DNA from: Actinomycetota bacterium
GTDB lineage: Bacteria > Actinomycetota > Actinomycetes > Nanopelagicales > Nanopelagicaceae
DNA length: 6,789 nucleotides
Assembly (NCBI GenBank): GCA_009705675.1
Contig: WLSX01000028.1
Span: forward strand, 1-6,789
Direction: 5' to 3'
The notes below the pieces were generated by a model, which was not told the origin of the DNA, searched no databases, and saw only the letters and a program-made list of their open reading frames with translations. This document shows, piece by piece, positions 1 to 6,640 of this stretch. Both the position numbers and the translations under genes were made by a program. Every line of letters starts with the position of its first letter. The stretch's first letter is position 1.

Positions 1-152
1 ACTTTATAATTTTTACTTAATTCTTTAGCAAATTTGTTTAATCTAGGAAGATCTCGGGCAACTAAAACTAGGTCATATCCCTGTTTTGCAAGTAACTTTG
101 TGTATGAAGCGCCAATTCCAGCGGTTGCTCCAGTTATAAGAGCGGTTGCCAT
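1..152 (-). CDS. Short-chain dehydrogenase/reductase (SDR), N-terminal part, cut by window edge
   Basis: This is the first 50 codons of an NAD(P)-dependent oxidoreductase whose 3' end lies beyond position 1. The translation begins MATALITGATAGIGASYTKL. The TGATAGIG stretch (residues 7-14) is the classical SDR cofactor motif TGxxxGIG. It is followed by an alpha helix and a second strand ending in VARD (31-34). Arg33 after the second strand often marks NADP preference, which is an inference here. The catalytic Ser and YxxxK residues are outside the window, so the substrate cannot be named. The ATG (152 to 150) shares its A with the TAA of the upstream dehydrogenase gene (TAATG), which implies translational coupling and one operon. 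A GGGG-containing sequence about 11 bases upstream is a possible weak ribosome site. The SDR family call is firm, the function open. Confidence 0.9.
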   Translation of the reverse strand, partial: MATALITGATAGIGASYTKLLAKQGYDLVLVARDLPRLNKFAKELSKNYK

Positions 153-1378
153 TACTTGATAATCCCCGAGGTATCTTCATCACGGATATTCCATGAAGTT
201 CCATACTCTTCTAACAAATCTAAAAATGGTTTGGATTCAAACCACTCTGGGCCATTAACGCCAAGTGGCTTCCAAATTCCTTTTTGAATTAACTCCATTG
301 CAATTACTGGGTTAATTGCTGTCTGCCAAACTACCGCTTGATCGCCATACTCCTTCATCGACCATGCATTATCAATTACATTGTAAATATAACAAGCCTT
401 TGGATTTCCTTGTTTATCTAAACCTTTAATTAATGCGCCAGCACAAGTCTTACCACGCATACGTTCACCCAATGTTCCTGGATCTGGAAGGGAAGCTGTT
501 AGTAGATCGCGAGGTGAAACACTTACGCCTTGCACATCGACAGTTTCTTTTCTATCCATACCAAGCATGTTGATTGTTTTTAAGATTGTGATGAACTCAG
601 CACCTAAGCCATATTTAAAGTTAACCTTCTTCGCATCAATCTTTTGTGGAATAAGGACAACCTCTTCGTGCTCCACGTTTACGCACTCAACTGGCCCGAT
701 ACCTTCTGGAAAATCAAATATCTCAAGCTCGGAGAATGGTGTAGTTGTGTACCAACCACGTCCATCTTCCCAAACTAAAGGTGGGTTTAAGCACTCTTCA
801 ATAGTGGTCCAGATCGAAAATGAAGGGGCAAAGTCATACCCTTCAACTCTTAGATTAGAACCATCCAAAATTGTGCAAGAATCAATTCGACTAAATAAAT
901 GTTCGCTGGCATATTTTGCAAAAATATCGCTCATACCTGGTTCAACACCCATACCAATTAGGGCATAGATCTTTCTTTCATCCCAGTTAAAGTCACGAGC
1001 AAACTGCTCATCGCCTAGCTTCACACCAGTCTCGGTGTATGGATAGTGCGGGTGCTTACGGGAAAGTGACATCGCCATGTCGATGTAATTTGTATTTTCA
1101 ATCTCACAAGCTAAAAATATTGGCATTACAAAACGTGGATCAACTGCGTTAATTACAACATCCACATCGGCTTTTCGGATTAGCTCTCGAACATCTTCAA
1201 GCTCGGCAGCATTTACCATCGCTGCAGAAAAGCGGGGATCTTTAACGCGTGCAACAGCCTCTTCAGCTCTTGCAAGGGTGCGGTCAGCAATCACCATTGA
1301 TTCAATAAATGAACGACGTGATGCGATATTAGCTATCGCTCTACCAACTCCACCGGCGCCTATAACGAGGGCCTTCAT
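152..1378 (-). CDS. Saccharopine dehydrogenase family oxidoreductase (Lys9 / carboxynorspermidine dehydrogenase-like)
   Basis: This is a soluble cytoplasmic NAD(P)-dependent oxidoreductase of about 408 residues. Read from the ATG at 1378, the N terminus is MKALVIGAGGVG, with GAGGVG at 7-12 as the Rossmann glycine motif and Asp32-Arg33 at the end of the second strand. INAVDP (76-81), GMGVEPGMSD (142-151) and LPDP (297-300) match the pattern I recall for saccharopine reductase and carboxynorspermidine dehydrogenase proteins, as does the usual length near 400. Those enzymes reduce the imine formed from an amino-acid semialdehyde and an amine. Which substrate applies here (lysine, polyamine or other) cannot be read from the sequence. 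A TTG at 1393 would add five residues, but GGAG lies 9 bases before the ATG and overlaps that TTG region, so I prefer ATG. An AT-rich TAATAAT (1398-1404, minus) may belong to its promoter. It is coupled to the downstream SDR. Confidence 0.87.
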   Translation of the reverse strand: MKALVIGAGGVGRAIANIASRRSFIESMVIADRTLARAEEAVARVKDPRFSAAMVNAAELEDVRELIRKADVDVVINAVDPRFVMPIFLACEIENTNYIDMAMSLSRKHPHYPYTETGVKLGDEQFARDFNWDERKIYALIGMGVEPGMSDIFAKYASEHLFSRIDSCTILDGSNLRVEGYDFAPSFSIWTTIEECLNPPLVWEDGRGWYTTTPFSELEIFDFPEGIGPVECVNVEHEEVVLIPQKIDAKKVNFKYGLGAEFITILKTINMLGMDRKETVDVQGVSVSPRDLLTASLPDPGTLGERMRGKTCAGALIKGLDKQGNPKACYIYNVIDNAWSMKEYGDQAVVWQTAINPVIAMELIQKGIWKPLGVNGPEWFESKPFLDLLEEYGTSWNIRDEDTSGIIK

Positions 1379-1524
1379 GATTTTCAACTCCAAACGAATT
1401 ATTACGAGTCTAGCCGACCGTTAATTTAATACCAAATTTACGCATGATTATTCAATTGTTTTCTATTATTAATGAATTAAATTAGAATTAACCTATTAAA
1501 GAAATTTTAAGAAAATTAAATATT

Positions 1525-1597
1525 GTCCCCGTAGCTCAGTGGATAGAGCAACCGCCTCCTAAGCGGTAGGTCGCAGGTTCAACTCCCGCCGGGGACG
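1525..1597 (+). tRNA. tRNA-Arg (anticodon CCT)
   Basis: The sequence folds as a complete cloverleaf. The acceptor stem GTCCCCG (1525-1531) pairs with CGGGGAC (1590-1596), followed by discriminator G1597. The anticodon stem ACCGC/GCGGT (1551-1555 and 1563-1567) encloses the loop CTCCTAA, with anticodon CCT at 1558-1560, which reads AGG arginine codons. The T arm is GCAGG-TTCAACT-CCCGC (1573-1589), and its third pair is an A1575·C1587 mismatch. The 3' CCA is not encoded (the genome reads GCAA), so it must be added enzymatically. No terminator hairpin with a T-run follows before the MMPL gene ends on the opposite strand 8 bases away. The isoacceptor call is secure. Confidence 0.96.
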
Positions 1598-1605
1598 CAA
1601 AGTAA

Positions 1606-3705
1606 TTAATGATTAATTGTGAAACGCTTCATAGCTTTTGGTGCCCACCAATTTCGCTCACCAAATAACCTCATTAGCGCTGGAACTAATAGTGCACGAA
1701 CAAGAGTGGCATCAAGCACGATAGCAAATGCCACACCAAAACCAAGCATTTTTATAGATGTCACACCACTTAACATAAAAGATGCGAACACAATTGCTAG
1801 TAATCCAGCAGCTGCGGTAATAATTCTGGCAGAGCGTTGTAAGCCAGTTGCAACTGATTCAATATTTGATTTTCCAGCATCATGTTCCTCTTTGATTCTA
1901 GAAAGTAGGAATACCTCATAATCCATAGATAAACCAAACGCGACAACGGCAACCAAGATGATTGACCCGGTATCTACAGCGCCTGTGGTTGTGAAATCTC
2001 CAACTAGCCATTTCAAATGGCCATCAACAAATATCCAAGTAATTACTCCCAAGGTGGCGCCCAGTGAAAGGATATTTAAAATTATTGCTTTAATTGGCAA
2101 AATAATTGAACCAGTAAATGCAAAGAGTAGAACTAAAACACCAAGTGCAATCCAAAGCAGCGCCCATGGCATTGTCTTAGCAATTCCAATTTGTGTATCG
2201 GCGTAGTCGGCGGCAACACCACCTATTAATGTTCCTTCTGGTGCTCTAATTTTTCTGACCTCTTTAATTAACTCTTCCGCAGCTGGTGTTCTAGGGCTCA
2301 TTGAATGTATTGCCGTTACTCGAACATCATCACCGGAAACCTGTGAGTCACCAATTCGAACTATGCCGGGAATTTTGGCAATTTCAGTTGTGTACTGATT
2401 AATTTGTGTACCCATTAATGCACCCTTTGGCACAATTATTTCAATTGGGTTTCCTTCTTGACCAGGGAATCGCTCTGTAATAACTCTTGATGCAGCAGCT
2501 GCCGGATTATTCGCTGGCAATACTCTGGAATCAACTTGTGAAAAAACAATATTTTTAATCGGCGCGGCAAAGACAGTTAAAATAATCATAGAGAGGACAA
2601 CAACTGCAACTGGCCTGCGCATTACAAATCTTGCAGTTTGGGCCCATCTACCATCTTCTTTTGGGGTGATTGCACTTTTCCGAACAACTCCTTTATCAAC
2701 TCTGTTTCCTAAGATTGCAAGTAATGCCGGAAGTGCAACTAATGCGCCAAGCACTGCCATTATTACAACCGTTACACCGGCATAACCAAATGATTTAAGA
2801 AACATCTGTGGAAATAACGTAAGAGCTGCAAGAGTGATAACAATGGTTAAGCCAGAGTAGAAAACAGTTTTTCCAGCGGTATTAACTGTTCGCTTTATAG
2901 ATTCATCTACTGATCTACCAGCATGTAACTCTTCTCTAAATCTATTCACAATTAAAAGTGAGTAATCAATGCCTAATCCAAGACCAAGGCCAGTTATTAG
3001 GTTTAATGCAAAAATACTTACGCCGGTAAAAAGCGTTAATAAGTAAATAATTAAGAAGGATCCAAGAATTGCAGATACGCCTACTAAAAGCGGCATAGCA
3101 CTTGCTGTTAGTGCACCAAAGACAAAGACCAATAAAATAAAAGTCAATGGGATTGAAATAGACTCAGAAAGTTTCAAATCTTCAGAGATTTTTGTATTGA
3201 TTGCATGAGCAAAAACACCGGTTCCTGTTGCATAGATCTTTAAATTTTCATACTTTCCATCGTATTTTGCTTGAATTCTTTTGCCAAGGTCTTGAATGTT
3301 TCCCCAATCTACATCTGCGCTATAAATAAAAAGGTAAGCAGATTTTCCATCAGAACTTTTCAGTGCAGGTGCACCACCAGCTGACCAATAAGAAAGGGTT
3401 GATCCCACGCCAGGCTCGGCTTTTATCTCTGTTTCAAGTTTTGTAACCGATGAAATTGCATTTGGATTAGTTATGCCATCTTTTGTTTCAACTACTAATA
3501 CAACTGCCGGATCTTTAATTTTAAAAACATCTGTCAGATATTCAAAAGCTTTTGCAGAATCACTCTTTGGATCTGAGTATCCACCGCTATCTAACTTACC
3601 GAATACAGCAGAACCAATCACGCCGGCTAAAATCACGGCAATTAAATAAACTCCGAAGATTAACTTTTTTCGAGCAACAATTGCTGAGCCTAACTTTGCA
3701 AACAT
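1606..3705 (-). CDS. MMPL/RND-family transporter (exporter)
   Basis: This is a polytopic inner-membrane exporter of 699 residues, typical of the shorter actinobacterial MMPL proteins. The order is: TM1 (about 15-36); a large extracytoplasmic domain (about 40-180); a cluster of TM segments (about 184-330); a second TM (about 365-385) and extracytoplasmic domain to about 510; then the final TM cluster to about 685. Two equivalent motifs hold the proton-relay residues known from MmpL3-type proteins: GLGIDYSLL with Asp247-Tyr248, and GLSMDYEVF with Asp595-Tyr596. Both pairs are intact, so the pump is probably functional. The substrate (lipid, siderophore or drug) cannot be inferred. ATG at 3705 is preceded by a weak AGGCG about 6 bases upstream. 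It is transcribed alone, convergent with the tRNA and divergent from a small ORF 50 bases away. Confidence 0.95.
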   Translation of the reverse strand: MFAKLGSAIVARKKLIFGVYLIAVILAGVIGSAVFGKLDSGGYSDPKSDSAKAFEYLTDVFKIKDPAVVLVVETKDGITNPNAISSVTKLETEIKAEPGVGSTLSYWSAGGAPALKSSDGKSAYLFIYSADVDWGNIQDLGKRIQAKYDGKYENLKIYATGTGVFAHAINTKISEDLKLSESISIPLTFILLVFVFGALTASAMPLLVGVSAILGSFLIIYLLTLFTGVSIFALNLITGLGLGLGIDYSLLIVNRFREELHAGRSVDESIKRTVNTAGKTVFYSGLTIVITLAALTLFPQMFLKSFGYAGVTVVIMAVLGALVALPALLAILGNRVDKGVVRKSAITPKEDGRWAQTARFVMRRPVAVVVLSMIILTVFAAPIKNIVFSQVDSRVLPANNPAAAASRVITERFPGQEGNPIEIIVPKGALMGTQINQYTTEIAKIPGIVRIGDSQVSGDDVRVTAIHSMSPRTPAAEELIKEVRKIRAPEGTLIGGVAADYADTQIGIAKTMPWALLWIALGVLVLLFAFTGSIILPIKAIILNILSLGATLGVITWIFVDGHLKWLVGDFTTTGAVDTGSIILVAVVAFGLSMDYEVFLLSRIKEEHDAGKSNIESVATGLQRSARIITAAAGLLAIVFASFMLSGVTSIKMLGFGVAFAIVLDATLVRALLVPALMRLFGERNWWAPKAMKRFTINH

Positions 3706-3755
3706 ATTCGCCTATTCGTTTAATTTAGATTGATTCAAGGTAGACTTATATTCTA

Positions 3756-3914
3756 ATGAAAAGTGATGAGAATATAAAAAAAGTAAATGAATTGAGGTCT
3801 GGTGAGGTTGATCACTCACTACTACCTAAAATTACAAATGATGAGATAGATCTAGAGATTGATACCAAGCGAGATGAAGAAATTACTAGAGATAAACCGC
3901 CGCACCACAATTAG
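3756..3914 (+). CDS. Small acidic hypothetical protein (52 aa)
   Basis: This is an uninterrupted ATG-to-TAG frame filling the gap between the MMPL and fmdB genes. I do not recognise it. The product starts MKSDENIKKVNELRSGEVDH and ends DKPPHHN. By hand count it has 14 Asp/Glu against 9 Lys/Arg in 52 residues, with no Cys, no signal peptide and no membrane segment, so a small soluble, possibly disordered or helical protein is expected. The stop overlaps the fmdB stop by 4 bases, tail to tail. There is no good Shine-Dalgarno site: AAGG at 3737-3740 is 15 bases from the ATG. TAGACT (3741-3746) and TATATT (3747-3752) could serve as -10 elements for a nearly leaderless mRNA. Support is the intact frame and the absence of any competing gene; it could still be a chance ORF. 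Confidence 0.5.
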   Translation: MKSDENIKKVNELRSGEVDHSLLPKITNDEIDLEIDTKRDEEITRDKPPHHN

Positions 3915-4165
3915 GTTTCTTTGCTTTTAGGTTTTGCTTTTGTTTCAGTTTTTACTTCTGGCTTACTTTCGCTCTTTGTAGCAGGCTTTGCCCGCGAATC
4001 AGTTTTATAAAATCCACTTCCTTTAAAGACAACCCCAACATTGCTATATAGCTTTCGAACCTCACCACCACATTTTGGACATTTATCAATGGCTGCCTCA
4101 GAAAATGACTGAACCGCCTCAAATGAGTTTTCACACTCATTGCAAAGATACTCATAGGTTGGCAT
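3911..4165 (-). CDS. FmdB family zinc-ribbon protein
   Basis: This is a small cytoplasmic protein of 84 residues of the FmdB/CxxC_CXXC_SSSS family, named for a putative regulator linked to methylotroph formamidase. Its biochemical role is generally unknown. The N terminus MPTYEYLCNEC carries the family's hallmark, and Cys8-Cys11 with Cys29-Cys32 (CPKCGG) form the expected four-cysteine zinc knuckle. The region from about 57 to 84 is a low-complexity Lys/Glu/Ser/Thr/Pro tail, which many actinobacterial members have after the GSGFY-type motif (50-54 here). There is no Shine-Dalgarno sequence before the ATG. Instead TAAGAT sits 8 bases upstream (4174-4179, minus), as for a leaderless mRNA. It faces away from the CopC-like gene with a 59-base gap and converges on the small ORF. 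Confidence 0.93.
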   Translation of the reverse strand: MPTYEYLCNECENSFEAVQSFSEAAIDKCPKCGGEVRKLYSNVGVVFKGSGFYKTDSRAKPATKSESKPEVKTETKAKPKSKET

Positions 4166-4173
4166 AGGAGATA

Positions 4174-4179
4174 ATCTTA
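4174..4179 (-). promoter_or_regulatory. Candidate -10 element for leaderless fmdB transcript
   Basis: On the minus strand TAAGAT fits the TANNNT consensus and is separated from the fmdB ATG by 8 bases, so transcription would start at or next to the start codon. The bases between hold no ribosome-binding sequence. No convincing -35 hexamer is visible at 16-18 bases. A plus-strand GATAAT (4170-4175) overlaps it and could be the counterpart for the CopC-like gene, giving overlapping divergent promoters. Confidence 0.4.
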
Positions 4180-4187
4180 AGGAGGTG
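4178..4187 (+). other. Orphan full-length Shine-Dalgarno consensus
   Basis: TAAGGAGGTG is complementary over all ten bases to the usual 3' end of bacterial 16S rRNA. No usable start codon follows at normal spacing. The only GTG overlaps the motif itself and would stop after three codons, and the next ATG is the CopC-like start 37 bases on, which has its own nearer site (AAAGGTGGGG, 4213-4222). An in-frame TAA at 4201-4203 rules out an N-terminal extension of that gene. It may be a ribosome standby site, a relic or chance. Confidence 0.5.
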
Positions 4188-4224
4188 GCAAGATAAGGGC
4201 TAACTGAGAGGTAAAGGTGGGGTC

Positions 4225-4800
4225 ATGAAGCGCAGTATTCAATTAGTTACCGCTCTTTTCCTGACATTAATTTCAATTTCACCAGCGCACGCAACATCTG
4301 TTGTTAATACATCACCAACAGCAGGGTCAGTTCTTAGTGTTGCACCAACTGCAATTACAGTTAAAGCAAATGCCAATCTTTTAGCTGGAGCAAACGATTT
4401 ATCCGTTACCGATCCAACTGGCGTCCGAGTAGATGATGGTTCAGTTCAAATTCAAGGCGCAGTTTTAATGGTTGGTTTAAAACCTTTGAAAAGTTCAGGT
4501 CTTTATACAGTTAGTTATACTTTAATGGCAATTGATGATGCACCGATTACCGGCTCATTTACATTTTTATACAATGCTCCAGATGAATTAGCATTACCAA
4601 CTCCAGTTCCAACTGATACTTCAATATCAACTTCAACTAATGCAAATCATGTTACTGATATCTTTGTAATTGGATTGATGGTTTTTGCTTTTGTATTATT
4701 GATATTTTTATCACGATACGCAAGACAAACATTCAAAACTCCAAGCAAATCTAGCAGGAGAGTCAGACAAAAAAGTAATAGTAAAAAATTTATTAAGTAA
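4225..4800 (+). CDS. CopC-like domain protein, secreted and C-terminally anchored, lacking the usual Cu(II) histidines
   Basis: This is a 191-residue exported protein. Residues 1-23 form a signal peptide (KR, hydrophobic core, then SPAHA as a signal peptidase I site). The CopC-like beta domain covers about 24-117: VVNTSPTAGSVL near the start, SVTDPTGVRVDDGSVQ in the middle, and YTVSYTLMAIDDAPITGSF (94-112) matching the family's YxVxWxxxSxDGHxxxGxF. A Thr/Ser/Pro linker (about 118-141) leads to one TM segment (about 145-163) and a strongly basic cytoplasmic tail. In CopC proteins the mature N-terminal His and the Asp and His of DGH bind Cu(II). Here the mature start is Thr24 and the second His is Ala106, with only Asp104 kept. 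The start ATG has AAGGTGG 4 bases upstream. It is followed after 10 bases by the CopD–CtaG gene, so one operon and a shared membrane complex are likely. Copper binding is doubtful. Confidence 0.82.
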   Translation: MKRSIQLVTALFLTLISISPAHATSVVNTSPTAGSVLSVAPTAITVKANANLLAGANDLSVTDPTGVRVDDGSVQIQGAVLMVGLKPLKSSGLYTVSYTLMAIDDAPITGSFTFLYNAPDELALPTPVPTDTSISTSTNANHVTDIFVIGLMVFAFVLLIFLSRYARQTFKTPSKSSRRVRQKSNSKKFIK

Positions 4801-4810
4801 CGGTGATTAG

Positions 4811-6631
4811 TTGATTGACATAGCTTCACCCCTTAGCAAAGGCTTAATGGAGCTTGCCGGTGTATTAAGTATTGGCTTGTTACTATCGATTAGTTTTTTA
4901 GATAAAGAAATTAAAGGAATAATAAGCAACAATCTCTTGGTAAGAAAAGCGAAGAACTTTATATTTGTATGGTTTCTCTTAACAATCCTATTTATTCTGG
5001 TTCAAATTGCATACCTGTTAGAACAACCATTGTCAGCTTCCTTTGATTTAACAGTAATTCGTTCTTACATGACTCAAACGTCAATTGGTAAGAGTTACTT
5101 AATTCAAATAATCTTATTGATATTGATATTAATTATTCCGATAAAGAAAATACTTACTTCATATTTTTTATTACTACTCTCAATAATCGCAATCATCGCC
5201 CCAGTCTTTCAAAGCCATGGCAGCTCTTCTGGTCACCATGCATTAGCAATTGGTGCTTTAACTGTCCACGTAATTGCTATATCTTTTTGGGTTGGTGGTT
5301 TATTTGGATTGACCCAGTTAGATAAAACACAGAAACTAATTGCATTGCCTCGGTTTAGTGCAATGGCACTTTGGAGCGCAATTACAGTGGCAGTTACTGG
5401 ATCTGCAACAGCTTGGACCAGGTTAGACAGTATTACTTCCTTGCAAAGTAAATATGGAGTAATTACAATTTTAAAGATATTTTTGACAGTAATTTTAATT
5501 GGATTTGGTGCAATTCACCGTAGATGGATTATCAAATCTGATTTTCCTGCGATTTTTAAACTAGTAATTGCTGAAATAATTATTATGTTTACAACTATTT
5601 TTATTGGAAGCTGGCTCTCAACTGTTGCACCTCCTAGTAGAGAAGTAATTTCAACACCTGCATTACTAATAACTGGAATACCAATGCCAGATGCACCAAC
5701 CTTGTCGAAGGTATTACTTGCTTATGATGCTGATGGTTTGATGTTATCCCTGCTGATATTTGCTGTTGCTTTGTATATAAAAGGGGTTTTAATACTTAGT
5801 AGGCGTGGTGACAGGTGGCCAATTGGTAGAACGATTTCATTTGCTCTAGGGATAAGCGCAGTTGATTTTGCCACTAGCGGTGGATTAGGAGTGTATTCAC
5901 ACTTTGCCTTCGCCAATCACATGTTGGCTCATATGGTTTTAGGAATGATTGCTCCAATTGGAATTGTTTTAGGAGCACCAATTACATTGGCATTGAGAAC
6001 CTTGCCAGCCGGAAGAGATAAAGATGAACGCGGCGTTCGCGGAGCATTTATCGCTTTGCTTCACTCTAAGGTTGCAACTTTTTATACAAATCCAGTAGTA
6101 GCACTTGCAATATTTGATGGATCCCTATTTGCACTTTATTTCACGCCGCTTTTTAGAAATTTAATGCAGGGCCATAGCGGGCATTTATTTATGTCACTTC
6201 ACTTTTTGTTAACTGGCATTTTATTTTTCCAAACAATAATTGGAATAGATCCAATGCCTCGAAAAGTCCCTCATTTAGTTAAAATAATAATAATTTTTGC
6301 GGCAATGAGCATTCACGCTTTTTTCTCAATTTCACTTATGTCAGCGACAACCTTGATCGACGGTGGCTATTTCGCATCATTGCAACGTCCATGGGCAACT
6401 GATCTTTTAGCTGACCAAAAGTTAGGTGGTGCTATTGGTTGGGCAATGGGTGAGATACCAATTTTGCTTGCTTTGGTAGCCACATTCATGCAGTGGCTTA
6501 AGGAAGATAAAAAAGAGAGTGGGCGGATTGACCGTGCTGCAGATCGTGCGGCGGCAATGGGGGAAGATGATGAACTTGCCCAGTACAACCGCTATTTAAG
6601 AAATTTAAACCAAAGTGATACCAACCAATAG
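4811..6631 (+). CDS. CopD domain / CtaG (caa3-type) cytochrome c oxidase assembly fusion protein
   Basis: This polytopic membrane protein of 606 residues has the CopD–CtaG fusion architecture common in Actinobacteria. The N-terminal half (about 10-275) is the CopD copper-transport-like region, with SHG (135-137), His142-His143 and the motif His153...FWVGG (159-163). The CtaG part starts near PMPDAPTL (291-298) and holds SHFAFANHMLAH (His364, His370, His374), GHSGH (His455, His458), His464, His502 and DQKLGG...GEIP (535-550). It ends in a charged cytoplasmic tail. CtaG of this type is linked to copper insertion into CuB of haem-copper oxidase, with CopD taken to carry copper across the membrane; this role comes from family knowledge. 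The start is TTG at 4811, directly after an in-frame TAG, with GGTGAT 3 bases upstream. ATG at 4847, with AAAGG before it, is an alternative that removes 12 residues. Probably co-transcribed with the CopC-like gene. Confidence 0.94.
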   Translation: MIDIASPLSKGLMELAGVLSIGLLLSISFLDKEIKGIISNNLLVRKAKNFIFVWFLLTILFILVQIAYLLEQPLSASFDLTVIRSYMTQTSIGKSYLIQIILLILILIIPIKKILTSYFLLLLSIIAIIAPVFQSHGSSSGHHALAIGALTVHVIAISFWVGGLFGLTQLDKTQKLIALPRFSAMALWSAITVAVTGSATAWTRLDSITSLQSKYGVITILKIFLTVILIGFGAIHRRWIIKSDFPAIFKLVIAEIIIMFTTIFIGSWLSTVAPPSREVISTPALLITGIPMPDAPTLSKVLLAYDADGLMLSLLIFAVALYIKGVLILSRRGDRWPIGRTISFALGISAVDFATSGGLGVYSHFAFANHMLAHMVLGMIAPIGIVLGAPITLALRTLPAGRDKDERGVRGAFIALLHSKVATFYTNPVVALAIFDGSLFALYFTPLFRNLMQGHSGHLFMSLHFLLTGILFFQTIIGIDPMPRKVPHLVKIIIIFAAMSIHAFFSISLMSATTLIDGGYFASLQRPWATDLLADQKLGGAIGWAMGEIPILLALVATFMQWLKEDKKESGRIDRAADRAAAMGEDDELAQYNRYLRNLNQSDTNQ

Positions 6632-6634
6632 AAT
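6629..6634 (+). promoter_or_regulatory. Candidate -10 element for leaderless acyl-CoA dehydrogenase transcript, overlapping the ctaG stop
   Basis: TAGAAT matches TANNNT and its first three bases are the TAG stop of the CopD–CtaG gene. Six bases (TAACCC) separate it from the ATG at 6641, the spacing expected if transcription starts at the A of the ATG. No Shine-Dalgarno sequence lies before this ATG, which supports leaderless expression. A -35 match is poor (TTAAAC at 6605-6610, spacing 18). Confidence 0.45.
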
Positions 6635-6640
6635 TAACCC

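Noticed and set aside
567..968. Plus-strand open frame of 133 codons opposite the saccharopine-dehydrogenase-family gene
   Set aside because: It is the reverse-strand shadow of a well-supported gene, has no recognisable domain, and no ribosome site was evident.
1379..1524. A defined promoter for the tRNA in the AT-rich gap upstream
   Set aside because: TAGAAT at 1483-1488 and TATTAA at 1494-1499 are possible -10 elements, but neither has a convincing -35 hexamer at the right spacing, so no position could be chosen.
1604..1618. AATTAAT-G-ATTAATT inverted repeat as a terminator between the tRNA and MMPL genes
   Set aside because: The arms contain no G or C, the centre is a single base, and no T-run follows, so it would not form a stable terminator hairpin.
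4647..4829. Minus-strand open frame of 60 codons across the end of the CopC-like gene and the start of the CopD–CtaG gene
   Set aside because: It runs antisense to two strong genes, and its Leu-rich, Asn/Ile-rich content reflects the AT-rich reverse strand.
4811..6631. Very low G+C in parts of the CopD–CtaG gene (11 of 60 bases at 5101-5160 by hand count, against 32 of 60 at 1021-1080) as a sign of recent transfer
   Set aside because: Transmembrane Ile/Leu/Phe codons explain it; the MMPL gene shows similarly low values (17 of 60 at 3001-3060).
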